Source: JAWLFY01 sp964462125
GTDB lineage: Bacteria > Planctomycetota > Planctomycetia > Pirellulales > Pirellulaceae
DNA length: 11,025 nt
NCBI GenBank assembly: GCA_964462125.1
Contig: CAYWXT010000197.1
Coordinates: 1 to 11,025 of the forward strand
Direction of reading: 5' to 3'
Notes under the pieces: generated by a model
The model's input: only the letters and a program-made list of their open reading frames with translations
Database searches by the model: none
Told to the model about the DNA's origin: nothing
In this document: positions 1 to 8,292 of the stretch, in pieces
How the letters are laid out: each line of letters begins with the position of its first letter
Numbering within the stretch: position 1 is the stretch's first letter
Program-made: the position numbers and the translations under genes

Positions 1-104
1 CCCGAAGGGGTTTCAAGATGGTAGCCGGCGGTCGCGCAGCGCACCGCCGGAATGCGGCGCGCCCCGCGCGCCGCCGACCCCGAACGGGGTCCCACGGCTA
101 CTCG
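1..104. repeat. Composite palindromic repeat, left copy
   Basis: An array of hairpin-forming units lies downstream of gene 4: CCCGAAGGGG at 1-10 (start cut by the window edge); an 8-bp inverted repeat 25-32/43-50 with an inner 3-bp GCG/CGC stem; a 9-bp inverted repeat 54-62/66-74 with a 3-nt loop; and ACCCCGAACGGGGT at 77-90 (6-bp stem). It ends with CCCACGGCTACTCG at 91-104, which covers the TAG stop of gene 4. Positions 1-46 match 10980-11025 in the same orientation with one mismatch (position 13, T against G). Positions 67-84 match 10930-10947 exactly. Apart from the stop codon no gene lies here. The form suits an intergenic REP/MITE-like element; its class is not known to me. Confidence 0.8.
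54..90 (-). terminator. Possible hairpin 3' end of the operon transcript
   Basis: Just after the TAG of gene 4 the transcript would fold ACCCC-GUUC-GGGGU (90-77) and then a 9-bp GC-only stem with a 3-nt loop (74-54). Such stacked GC hairpins can stabilise a 3' end or stop polymerase. No U-run follows, so it is not a standard intrinsic terminator; it may act only as a transcript-end stabiliser or have no such role. Confidence 0.3.
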
Positions 105-2389
105 ACGAACTCCCGCACCGCCGACATCTGTTGGATCTGGCGGGTGTTCGTGTTCTCCAGACGCACCGAGACTCGAACCGCCGACAAGGGTGCGTCAAAG
201 GGCGGTCGTGTCTCCTCCTCCAATATGTCGTCGATCCCCATCAATCCCCCGTCGTCGAGCCCGTTGCTGCCCGTGTCGGGGTCGAGATTGAATCCGTTCG
301 GCGGCGAACCGTCGGTGTCGTTGAAGTACCACACCGTGCCGAAATTCGCTCCCCCGTTGCGCGAAGGAAATGTCTGCAGAAACCCATCCCGCTCATAATG
401 GTTGGTGAAGGTGTCGTAAGCCGGCTGTATCAAAACCACGTTCCCGTCGGTGTCGGTGATCACTCGACCCGACTTGTACAGCCCACGCGTGTAAAGCGTA
501 TCGAGCCCCGGGTCCGCGGCGTTGTCCGGTAGCCGGTAAGAATTCGTCAAACCGGACATGGCGGTGTCGAGTTGCGTCCGAAAATTGCCAAGCGATACTG
601 TTGTTGCCGGTGACCCGTGCACGTCCGATTCCCGCGTACCGAAACCACGAATCGTGCCTCCTGCCAGAAACGGATAGAACAGGTTCACAAATCCACCACG
701 CTGACCCGCAATCGCGCGGTCCGGATCGCCCCACGTCGCCAAAACCTCTCGGACCCCGATGTCATTTGGTGTTACCAAGACGTCATCCGATTCGGTTGCG
801 CCTTCGCCTGGCACCCCTGTACCCCCAAAATTGCCATCCGCCCCTTGCGCGATATACGACCGCACTCGCGGATCGAACGCTTGCACGTCGAAGCCCAAGA
901 CGTTCGTCGCCAAGATGTCTTCCCCCTGACGGTCAAGGCCCCAGCCGTCGCCGAGCACGTCGGTATGGGTGTGGTCCTGGCCGAGGACAAACTCGGGCCG
1001 CAGAAAGCCGTTCATTCGGCTTGGCGTGACGACAGGCCCACTAGGCGGAGGAACAACGCCCGTCTGAGGATCCAAAACCCGCGGGTTGCCTCCAAGTGCC
1101 AACAACGGCATCGACGTGTGGGAGTCGTCACCGCCAAATCGCCCCCCCGGCACCCGCACGTGTGCGAAACGGTTCTCCGGTTTTGTCAGATCGGCCAAGG
1201 AATTGGCAGCGACTTGATTCATCGGACGTCCCTCCGCGTTCATCACCCGCCGCAGTGATAGATCGCACTGCTGGTGCACCGGTGCCATTCCGATCAGCCA
1301 CGCATTGGTATCTTGTTGCTGATTGATTCCATGAGTGCCAGGTGTCTTGATACTGGGAATCCCGCCGGTATTGTCGGAGTGCCAGCGATCGGGAGCCAAA
1401 TACTCAACCGTCTGACCGTTGACGTCGAGCGTCTGCGAGGGAATGAAGCCAGAACTTAGGTTCAAATCAGGACGAATCAACAGCACGCGGCGGTGCAGGC
1501 GAACGCGATCCGGTAGCCCATTGTCTTCAAAGTCGATCGGCAGCGGATTACGCTCGGCGTCGTTGTTATAAACATAGACCCGCTTGCTGTCGTCAGTCTC
1601 ATCCTCCTCCAGTTGATACTCCGGCGACGCAAAGTAAATGATCTCGGCGTACTTCGACGTGATCATGATCGGGTCGCTTGGATTGCCCGGGAAATTCGTC
1701 GGGTCATAGGGGTCACCCCGCAGCTCCGCGGTCTTTTGATCGAGCACGAAGCGGGGGACCTTGCCGCGGAACCAATTCCCTTCTTCGGCCACCGCGGTGA
1801 AGGCGAGGTAATCATCCAGGTCACCGTACTTTGAGTCCTGGAATGTCTGCTCGTTGTTCGCACTTGGCCCCCGGCCCAAAATGGCGGCCGTGGTGTCGGT
1901 CAGGGGACCTTCGAAGTAGACCAAATAGCCGGCGCCGTTGTTTTCCGTTGTCGGTGGGCTCAGGGGGACGGTGCAGCGAGACAGCTCGTCGTTGATCCGC
2001 AACGTCACGTCGCGGGTGACCGCAGTCAATTCGACTTTCGCCCGGCCGTCGCGAACCGATTCTCCGATCAAGCCAAACGACTTGGCCAGCGCCGCCATCA
2101 ACAACAGCGTGATCGCCATGGCGATCAACATTTCGGGAAGCGTGAAGGCGCGGCGGGGATAGAGTTGAGCACGCAGCCTCGGAGCGGGTGCGAACGCGCC
2201 CTCCACGATCCTGAGCGGCCGGCCTTCCCGCAAGTGGGAGGGCGATATCGAAGTACCCGAACCGCACGACCTGCAAGGCGCATCGGTACCGTCCGTGGCG
2301 CGACATTTACCCACGGCTACTCGCTTTGATCCCTTCGGGATCCTTCGCTCCGGCGTGGCGGAAATCATTTCTCTATCACTCAATTTCAT
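98..2389 (-). CDS. GspJ/PilW-like minor pseudopilin with atypically long leader
   Basis: Predicted 763 aa from the ATG at 2389, which overlaps gene 3's TGA (ATGA) and so fits coupling. The class III signal is far inside: RRA81/F82, FTLPEMLIAMAITLLLMAAL, Glu at +5 (residue 86). The 81-residue leader is unlike any normal prepilin leader (usually under ~25): it is strongly basic (about 17 Arg/Lys against 7 Asp/Glu), has Cys at 29, 39 and 42, and its DNA is largely palindromic repeat. A GTG at 2206 would give a 20-residue leader (V62EGAFAPAPRLRAQLYPRRA) and a 702-aa protein; I see no good Shine-Dalgarno sequence for it. The frame also stays open upstream of 2389 inside gene 3, which is a shadow. 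The mature part shows the GspJ-like N-terminal region (TRDVTLRINDELSR, 125-138) and the C-terminal PLSAVRVSVRLENTNTRQI (734-752), which matches the GspJ/PilW pattern of basic beta strands as I recall it from planctomycetes. An Asp/Asn/Gly cluster lies at 702-721. Mature Cys are only at 139 and 375. The TAG stop lies within a dispersed repeat motif. Confidence 0.82.
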   Translation of the reverse strand: MKLSDREMISATPERRIPKGSKRVAVGKCRATDGTDAPCRSCGSGTSISPSHLREGRPLRIVEGAFAPAPRLRAQLYPRRAFTLPEMLIAMAITLLLMAALAKSFGLIGESVRDGRAKVELTAVTRDVTLRINDELSRCTVPLSPPTTENNGAGYLVYFEGPLTDTTAAILGRGPSANNEQTFQDSKYGDLDDYLAFTAVAEEGNWFRGKVPRFVLDQKTAELRGDPYDPTNFPGNPSDPIMITSKYAEIIYFASPEYQLEEDETDDSKRVYVYNNDAERNPLPIDFEDNGLPDRVRLHRRVLLIRPDLNLSSGFIPSQTLDVNGQTVEYLAPDRWHSDNTGGIPSIKTPGTHGINQQQDTNAWLIGMAPVHQQCDLSLRRVMNAEGRPMNQVAANSLADLTKPENRFAHVRVPGGRFGGDDSHTSMPLLALGGNPRVLDPQTGVVPPPSGPVVTPSRMNGFLRPEFVLGQDHTHTDVLGDGWGLDRQGEDILATNVLGFDVQAFDPRVRSYIAQGADGNFGGTGVPGEGATESDDVLVTPNDIGVREVLATWGDPDRAIAGQRGGFVNLFYPFLAGGTIRGFGTRESDVHGSPATTVSLGNFRTQLDTAMSGLTNSYRLPDNAADPGLDTLYTRGLYKSGRVITDTDGNVVLIQPAYDTFTNHYERDGFLQTFPSRNGGANFGTVWYFNDTDGSPPNGFNLDPDTGSNGLDDGGLMGIDDILEEETRPPFDAPLSAVRVSVRLENTNTRQIQQMSAVREFVE
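2223..2242. repeat. Short inverted repeat in gene 4 leader
   Basis: CCTTCCC (2223-2229) and GGGAGGG (2236-2242) form an imperfect 7-bp inverted repeat with a 6-nt loop; one pair is G-T on the plus strand and a mismatch on the transcript. The adjoining GGCCGGCC (2217-2224) is a perfect 8-base palindrome. It resembles the CCCTCCC...GGGAGGG repeats seen between genes in many bacteria. It lies 17 nt upstream of the alternative GTG start at 2206. Confidence 0.45.
2293..2342. repeat. Dispersed repeat inside the leader codons of gene 4
   Basis: Two inverted repeats sit next to each other: CCGTGG (2293-2298) with CCACGG (2311-2316), and GATCCC-TTC-GGGATC at 2328-2342. Between and overlapping them, 2310-2323 carry CCCACGGCTACTCG, an exact 14-base match to 91-104 at the end of the same gene. 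The GATCC palindrome recurs with one change at 10882-10896 in front of gene 1. Translated in gene 4's frame the block reads RIPKGSKRVAVGKCRAT. It looks like an intergenic repeat that now lies in an open reading frame. Confidence 0.7.
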
Positions 2390-5300
2390 TGCAGCCGCCG
2401 CTCGTAGATCACGACATCGCGGGCGTTGAGGTCTTGTCCTGGAATGAACCCGACCGGTTTTGAACGGTCGATGATGTACAGCATCTGGTGCCGTTGATTC
2501 TGGGCGACGTCTTCCTTGTACTCCCGTCCCAGACTGAGCGTGTCCGAATCGACTTCGAACAGCCCCATCGTCAGCCGCACGATGAACACCTGGGACTCCT
2601 TGGTCACCAGATTCGGCATCCGCATCAGCGTCTGGTAGTGGGCGAACGGATTCCGCAGCACATGGCGATGCGAGTCGCTCTGTTCGTCCCGGACGAAGAA
2701 GGGGGTATCCTCCAGTGGTGTCTCCCACGTCGCCGTCGCGTCCGCGTCTTGGCGGAGCAGCGACCCGGCGACTCCGGCTCGTCCCAGCTTCGGGGTGGGG
2801 TCGTGGGTATCTGGCAACACCGGCGCCAAATCCGCGTCGGCGATGTTGCGATAAATGCCCGCGTACTGGGTCGGGAAATTCCCGTCCAATTGTTCGGGGG
2901 CAAAGTTGTAACGCTGCCCCGCGTTGGAGTTGATGTTACCACCTTCGACGAGCCGATATGGATTCCCCTCCGCGACTGGATAGCCCCGTCGGCTACGCTG
3001 GAAATTCTGGAACGCAATTTCTCGCCCTGTATCGTCTTCCGCGGAGCCCAATTCATTCGGCAACAGGTGGCCATGCATCAGTCCGACCCAAACGGGATAG
3101 TCCGAGAGCGTGTTGAGGTTGATCTGGCCCTGGCGGCGACCGTCATGGAAGAAGTTGAACGGCGGCTGCAAGGTGCGGCCGAAGATCCGCGATCCGGTCG
3201 CGGCGGGACTTGTTCCTCCTTGCAACGTCACTCGCTGTGGATTGACCACATCCACCTCCCCGCGGAACCGCGGCAACGTTGTGACATAGTCCAGTAGCCG
3301 CGGGAACTGCGCCGTCTCGACTTCCAACTCGGTTCCTTGGAAGAAATTCAGCAGATGACGATGCCGGCCGTGGAAAAATCCGACTTCATCATCGTCAACT
3401 GGGTTGGACGCCGGTGGGTTGGTGGGCTGCTCAACTTCACCGGTATGCGGATGATAAAGTGATGTCACCGCCGCGTCCGGGTTCGTGGGCGTGAACTCTT
3501 CAAACAAACGTCCCGGCGACGTCGCGGGCACCATCACCAGTTCCATGTGTGATGCGTAGGGGCGGTTGAGCCAGGGGTGCAGGGCGAACGGTAACCCCGG
3601 CTGCCCACGATCGCGGCTGTTCATCGCCCCACCGGCACTGCCCAGCGTAGCCCCGAAGCGATTCGGTCCGATGTTCAGATAGCCGAACGAGGAATCGAGA
3701 CCGCCGCTATCGGTGATCAGTTCGAAATAGTTTTCTCGCGGCGGTACCCCATCAACCGGCGGATCGCTCGGCATGGGCGCCAGCTCTGTCGGTCCCGTAT
3801 CGACTCCATCCCGCGCCAGGCCATCTGGTTCATCGCTGCGATAGGAAAACAGGATCAACGCTGGCTCATCATTGGCATCCCGTCCGTTCCTCTCCCGCGT
3901 CTGTATGGCGTACTCGCCGAGCGATGCCGGGAACAGCTCGTCATCGGCGCCATCTTCCTCACCGCTGAACGACGTCAGGTCGATCGTCATCCAGTCGACG
4001 GTGACGTAGGGGTTGAAGACAGGATCGTAAGGCTTGAGAGGGTCCGCCAACCGCTGCAGGAACGCCGAGCAGAAATCGTTTCGCAAACCGATGAACGGTT
4101 CCGGCATCGTCTCCATGACCTCCGACAACTCACCAACCGGCGAGACAACTTCGACATCTTGGGGCACATCGAGCGGACTGGTGTTCGCCGTGTCGTTGTA
4201 GTCGACGTAGGCGTCTTGCAAGACGTAGTTGTCTCCGCCGTCATAACGGAACGATGGCTGGGGGTAGTACGCCCCGCCGCGTGGCAGCGGCTCGGAGACA
4301 TTCAACCCGACACGGCCCCTTTCAAAAACGGCTGCGTCCCAGCCGTCGGGGCGGAAGGTCTTGATGATCATCGCCACCGACGGCGCGATCGGACCGGTCG
4401 CGCTGGTATCCAACGTCATCCGGTTTCCTTCGCGATCGTACTGGATCATCCCTTCGTTCGGCTCCAGCTCATACCGCATTGGGCTGCTACCCTCTGGCAG
4501 CGCGCCTTCAAGAAAAATTTGCGAACCGAAGTTCGTTTCGGTACGTGGCGAGAGACTCAGGTACTGTCCCGGCAAGACGCCCTTCGATCCCAGATGCACA
4601 TTGTCGCCGTTGTGGGCGAAAAAGATTCCCTCTGGATCGACCGGCGCCTTTCCTGTGACCGGCGGCGGTGACATCGCGGCGGCGACATCGTTCAGTGCTG
4701 CCGGGGTGTCGACGTGGTTGAACAGGATGAAGCGATCGTATTCCAGCGGCGTGTCCCACAAGTCGCTCCCGTCGTCCAGCTCGACCATCCGCTCCGGGTC
4801 GAACGATGCGGTATCGGGATGGGACTCACGCAGCAGCGTCGGGTTGCGGTCTTCGTTCGGCGAGCCGGGATAGTGCGGCTCGCTGATCGCGATCCGCCAG
4901 ACCGGCGCCCCGACATCCTCCCCGTCCCTCGGCGGCGCAATCTTGTCCAATTGCAGTTCAAATTCGTTGACCGTGTCGTTGAATTGGTACAGCTCCCGGG
5001 GGACACCCTGCAGGTGTTCCGCATCGCCGTTGGGAACGGCACGGTTGCAGTAGAGTTCCATGAACAACGACCCTTGAGGAATCCGAACCTGGTCGGTGTG
5101 CTCGTCATCGTTTTGAGGATCGGGGCCTTTGCGATTCCCGGAGCCGCCGCCACCTTCCAATGCAGTGTCGCGAACACGGACGTCATGAGTCGCGTGGCCT
5201 TCGCTGAACATCAATTCGGGCGACTCGACACCCCACACGACCGGACTGGGCGTATTGGGCATCGGGTCGGCGCCGGGAAGGTTTTGATTGAAGCGACCAA

Positions 5301-8292
5301 CTCCCATGTCGGGCGTTCCATCCCCATCGGCATCGATCGCCAGATCCCAACCGTTGAGTGGATCCGGGTCGTAGACGAACCGGGTCACCGTCGCGTCGGG
5401 GTCGCGATAATCGACGACGTTCACGGCCCACTGGGCGATTCGACGCGCGTTGTAAAGCTGGCGGTTGGGGACAGTCGTCTCGTCGATCAACGGAATCTCA
5501 TACCGCTCTCCGGTGACCTGATCCAGCTCCGCCATCAGCGCCATCATCAGGACATACAGGTGGCGTGCCAGCAACTCACGACCGGAAGCAGAAAGATCGT
5601 TGGTGCGGAGGCCGAAGTTGTAGTCGGGGACGCGGTCGCCAAAGCGGTTCTGTACCGCGGATCCGAGGTTGCCTGCGGTGGCTTGGGGATAGGCGTCGAC
5701 GTTCCAACCGAGCGGATGCGGATTCGCACCGAGGGCCGCGTAGAACTCGGAGACTTCATCAATCAAGCCGTTGTTGTTGTCGTCCAAGCCGTTGCCGAAC
5801 TCACGGGGCTCGTCAACCACCCCGTTGCGATTGCCGTTGTCGTCGACATCATCGATCCCGTTTCCCAACGCTCGATTGACGTCCAACTTCCTTCCTTGCA
5901 GAAGCTCGGGGCCGACGATCTGAACCAACCGCTGGCTCTCGGTAAAGAGACGGTTTCGGTACTGCGGTTCGGTCTCATTCGATCGGTCCTGGTTCGGGTC
6001 CGACGGTGGTGAATCACCTCGGGGAACGGTGTCCAATCGGAGACGGGACAATAGAACTTGGGCGAGATGTAATGGACGATTGCTGTTCGCGTCGTAATTC
6101 GCTTTGCGAGTGAACGGAGCCGCAGAATCTGGTGGCGGGATCGCACTGGGATGGTCAAAGCTGGTGCTGAGTGTCGTCAGCATCTGCGCGAGTTCGGCAT
6201 TGTTCAACGTCGATTCGCGTAACAACTCCCGCAGCCGCGGCGGCAGCAATTCGCTGTCCCAGCTGTTGTCACGGAGGATCGCTTCGAGTTCGTCAAACAA
6301 ATACGTATCGTCACCGGCAAGGCGGCCGGTGGGATCGCGTTCGTACGGATCGTTGACGGTCTCGTTGATCCGCGGCTGAGGGGCCGCAGCCTGCTGCCAC
6401 TCGGTTCCAGAAACGGAGGCGAGCAGTTGGCCGGTCCGTCCCACGCCGACACCGCCGCGTCCGAAGGGATCGGAGGAGAAACCGACGCCACCGCCGGCGG
6501 TGTGGACTCCGCGACGTTCCCCGGTCCGTAGCGCATCCAAGGCATCGTTGCCGCTGGCTCCTGCCACCGGAAAATTGCCTTCGGGACGCTGCCCCCAGGC
6601 ATTGCGGCGGCGGAGCAGAGTCAGCAGTTCGCTATTGTCGACCGCCTCGTTTGCACCGTCCGGATCCAGATTCGTCGCTGTTCCGCGGTTCGGAGGGTCT
6701 GCATCAGCGTCGGAACTCGGCAACGCGATCTCCGCCGGGCCGAGCCCCAAACCACGAAATACGTGCCGTCCCGCCGCCGTCGTGGTGCTGGCCCAAGCCC
6801 CATCGGGGTTGTTGCGGAAATCGTCCCTCAGTTGCGCATAGTTGCCATGGGCATTGAGGTTGAGCTTGCCGCCGGTGTCTTCGATCATCGGCGCGACCAA
6901 CGGCCGCAGCAGCTTTCCTTCAGGAGACGTGATCAGCGGCAGACCGATGTCGATCCAAACGCTGTCCGGTGCCCCGTTGCCAACGTTGTCGACATCCCAG
7001 GGACCCCGCGATAACGCACCGGACAGCAGGTCCAAACGTGCGATCGTGGGAACAGGATCTTGGGGAAAACCTGGAAGCGGGAGATCGACCGGAGTGGACA
7101 ATCCAAAGTCACTGCTACCGCCGGTAAACCTGGGGTTCACATTCGCAAACGGCAGGGGGCGGAAAGTCGCACGCCGAAGTGCGTCACTGATCTCTTGGAT
7201 TTCTGCAGTGGTCGGCGAGTCGGACCAATCTTTCGCATTGACAAGGTAATTGATGACCGACGGACGGTGAAACGAGGGAATGATTCGATCCTCAAAAACC
7301 GTATTGCCATTACCATCGTCGACGGGCACGCGAACCCGGCCGGCCAAGAACAGGTTATTGAAATCGGGAGCGTCGTAGGCTTCGTCAAAATCGCCTCCCA
7401 AGTTGGATTTATTGATCGTCGCGATACCGTCATACGCATTCGGCAAGAAACTAACCGGCACCTCCTCGCCCGCGACAGTCTGCGTCTCCGAGATCGTTCC
7501 ATCCGCTAGCCCGATCCCCGGCGAGTTCTGGGGGGCCGAGTTGACATACAACGGATAAGACGTGTCGTTTGGTCGGTAAAACAGGGCGTTTAAGGAGACG
7601 GGGGCAGTATTCGTGCGGGGGTTCAAAATGTGATCGATATCAATCGACGAACCGTTGGCCAGCGTCACGACCAGGGCCGGGTCGAGCTCGATGAAGAACG
7701 AATCCGCGTTGACGTATTCGTCCGTGCCTGGCGTTCGAGCCCCAGTTGAGCGGAGAACTCGAAACGATTGGTTCTCCAACGGTCCGCCGGTAAAGGTGAT
7801 GACCCGCATCGCAAATGCATCATCGACCAACGTCCATGGTGGTCGCCGGTCGGGATCGTTGCCTGGGTTGTTGTCCCAATTCGTAACCGCATCGAGATCA
7901 ACCGGAAACCGAACGAAACCACCTCCGATGTGCACCGGTTCGCGCTCCTGCAACGCGTCGCCCGATCCATTCGGTCCGTTGGTTAACCGGTCCGGCGGTG
8001 TCACTCGCAACTGAAGTCCGTCGCTGCGCCCATACAAATCACTCAGCAAATCTTCGCCGAAGAACGGATCGCTGGGATCGTCGGTGCCGCGGACCAGCTT
8101 CATCAGGGCTTCTTCGAACAGATCGTCCACATCGGGGGCGTGGAACTCGCGGCTGGCCAGCCCGTACGAGGTCCGCCGCGACTTGCTGCTGAACGAGATA
8201 TAGGTGATCACCAACACGCCTAAGAAGGCGAGCATGCTGAGTACGACCAGCAGGATCAGTCCGGAAGGCTGTCGGGATCGTGAAAAAGTCAT
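2386..8292 (-). CDS. Giant GspK-like minor pseudopilin
   Basis: Predicted 1968-aa protein, about six times the length of classical GspK (~320 aa). The N-terminus has a short basic leader (MTFSRSRQPSG), likely cleavage at G11/L12, and a helix LILLVVLSMLAFLGVLVITY. It lacks Glu at +5 (Val there), the known hallmark of GspK, which caps the pseudopilus tip. GspK-style GK-NLN motifs occur twice: GKLNLNAHG at 475-483 and GQINLNTLS at 1722-1730. Asp/Asn/Gly calcium-loop-like clusters lie at 433-443, 814-846 and 987-995. Blocks I recall from planctomycete homologues are PDSVWIDIG (442-450), AQWAVNVVDYRDPD (953-966), VVWGVESPEL (1018-1027) and YIIDRSKPVGFIPG (1939-1952). Gly-rich linkers lie near 599-621 and 1046-1056. 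Only two Cys (1082, 1408) are present, consistent with an exported protein. The ATG at 8292 lacks a Shine-Dalgarno sequence and overlaps the bridging mini-ORF; a TGA lies in frame just upstream, fixing the start. The TGA stop overlaps gene 4's ATG. Function beyond tip assembly is unknown. Confidence 0.85.
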   Translation of the reverse strand: MTFSRSRQPSGLILLVVLSMLAFLGVLVITYISFSSKSRRTSYGLASREFHAPDVDDLFEEALMKLVRGTDDPSDPFFGEDLLSDLYGRSDGLQLRVTPPDRLTNGPNGSGDALQEREPVHIGGGFVRFPVDLDAVTNWDNNPGNDPDRRPPWTLVDDAFAMRVITFTGGPLENQSFRVLRSTGARTPGTDEYVNADSFFIELDPALVVTLANGSSIDIDHILNPRTNTAPVSLNALFYRPNDTSYPLYVNSAPQNSPGIGLADGTISETQTVAGEEVPVSFLPNAYDGIATINKSNLGGDFDEAYDAPDFNNLFLAGRVRVPVDDGNGNTVFEDRIIPSFHRPSVINYLVNAKDWSDSPTTAEIQEISDALRRATFRPLPFANVNPRFTGGSSDFGLSTPVDLPLPGFPQDPVPTIARLDLLSGALSRGPWDVDNVGNGAPDSVWIDIGLPLITSPEGKLLRPLVAPMIEDTGGKLNLNAHGNYAQLRDDFRNNPDGAWASTTTAAGRHVFRGLGLGPAEIALPSSDADADPPNRGTATNLDPDGANEAVDNSELLTLLRRRNAWGQRPEGNFPVAGASGNDALDALRTGERRGVHTAGGGVGFSSDPFGRGGVGVGRTGQLLASVSGTEWQQAAAPQPRINETVNDPYERDPTGRLAGDDTYLFDELEAILRDNSWDSELLPPRLRELLRESTLNNAELAQMLTTLSTSFDHPSAIPPPDSAAPFTRKANYDANSNRPLHLAQVLLSRLRLDTVPRGDSPPSDPNQDRSNETEPQYRNRLFTESQRLVQIVGPELLQGRKLDVNRALGNGIDDVDDNGNRNGVVDEPREFGNGLDDNNNGLIDEVSEFYAALGANPHPLGWNVDAYPQATAGNLGSAVQNRFGDRVPDYNFGLRTNDLSASGRELLARHLYVLMMALMAELDQVTGERYEIPLIDETTVPNRQLYNARRIAQWAVNVVDYRDPDATVTRFVYDPDPLNGWDLAIDADGDGTPDMGVGRFNQNLPGADPMPNTPSPVVWGVESPELMFSEGHATHDVRVRDTALEGGGGSGNRKGPDPQNDDEHTDQVRIPQGSLFMELYCNRAVPNGDAEHLQGVPRELYQFNDTVNEFELQLDKIAPPRDGEDVGAPVWRIAISEPHYPGSPNEDRNPTLLRESHPDTASFDPERMVELDDGSDLWDTPLEYDRFILFNHVDTPAALNDVAAAMSPPPVTGKAPVDPEGIFFAHNGDNVHLGSKGVLPGQYLSLSPRTETNFGSQIFLEGALPEGSSPMRYELEPNEGMIQYDREGNRMTLDTSATGPIAPSVAMIIKTFRPDGWDAAVFERGRVGLNVSEPLPRGGAYYPQPSFRYDGGDNYVLQDAYVDYNDTANTSPLDVPQDVEVVSPVGELSEVMETMPEPFIGLRNDFCSAFLQRLADPLKPYDPVFNPYVTVDWMTIDLTSFSGEEDGADDELFPASLGEYAIQTRERNGRDANDEPALILFSYRSDEPDGLARDGVDTGPTELAPMPSDPPVDGVPPRENYFELITDSGGLDSSFGYLNIGPNRFGATLGSAGGAMNSRDRGQPGLPFALHPWLNRPYASHMELVMVPATSPGRLFEEFTPTNPDAAVTSLYHPHTGEVEQPTNPPASNPVDDDEVGFFHGRHRHLLNFFQGTELEVETAQFPRLLDYVTTLPRFRGEVDVVNPQRVTLQGGTSPAATGSRIFGRTLQPPFNFFHDGRRQGQINLNTLSDYPVWVGLMHGHLLPNELGSAEDDTGREIAFQNFQRSRRGYPVAEGNPYRLVEGGNINSNAGQRYNFAPEQLDGNFPTQYAGIYRNIADADLAPVLPDTHDPTPKLGRAGVAGSLLRQDADATATWETPLEDTPFFVRDEQSDSHRHVLRNPFAHYQTLMRMPNLVTKESQVFIVRLTMGLFEVDSDTLSLGREYKEDVAQNQRHQMLYIIDRSKPVGFIPGQDLNARDVVIYERRLQ

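Noticed and set aside
25..90. CRISPR-like array at the left end
   Set aside because: The hairpin units differ from each other and there are no regular spacers or equal-length direct repeats.
2390..2728. Extension of gene 4 upstream to 2728
   Set aside because: This stretch lies inside the conserved C-terminal codons of gene 3, and the translation is a basic Arg-rich shadow frame; the coupled ATG at 2389 is better.
4714..6012. 432-codon open frame on the plus strand
   Set aside because: It is antisense to the giant GspK-like gene in a GC-rich region, has no recognisable domain and no ribosome site, and the minus-strand protein has clear family motifs across it.
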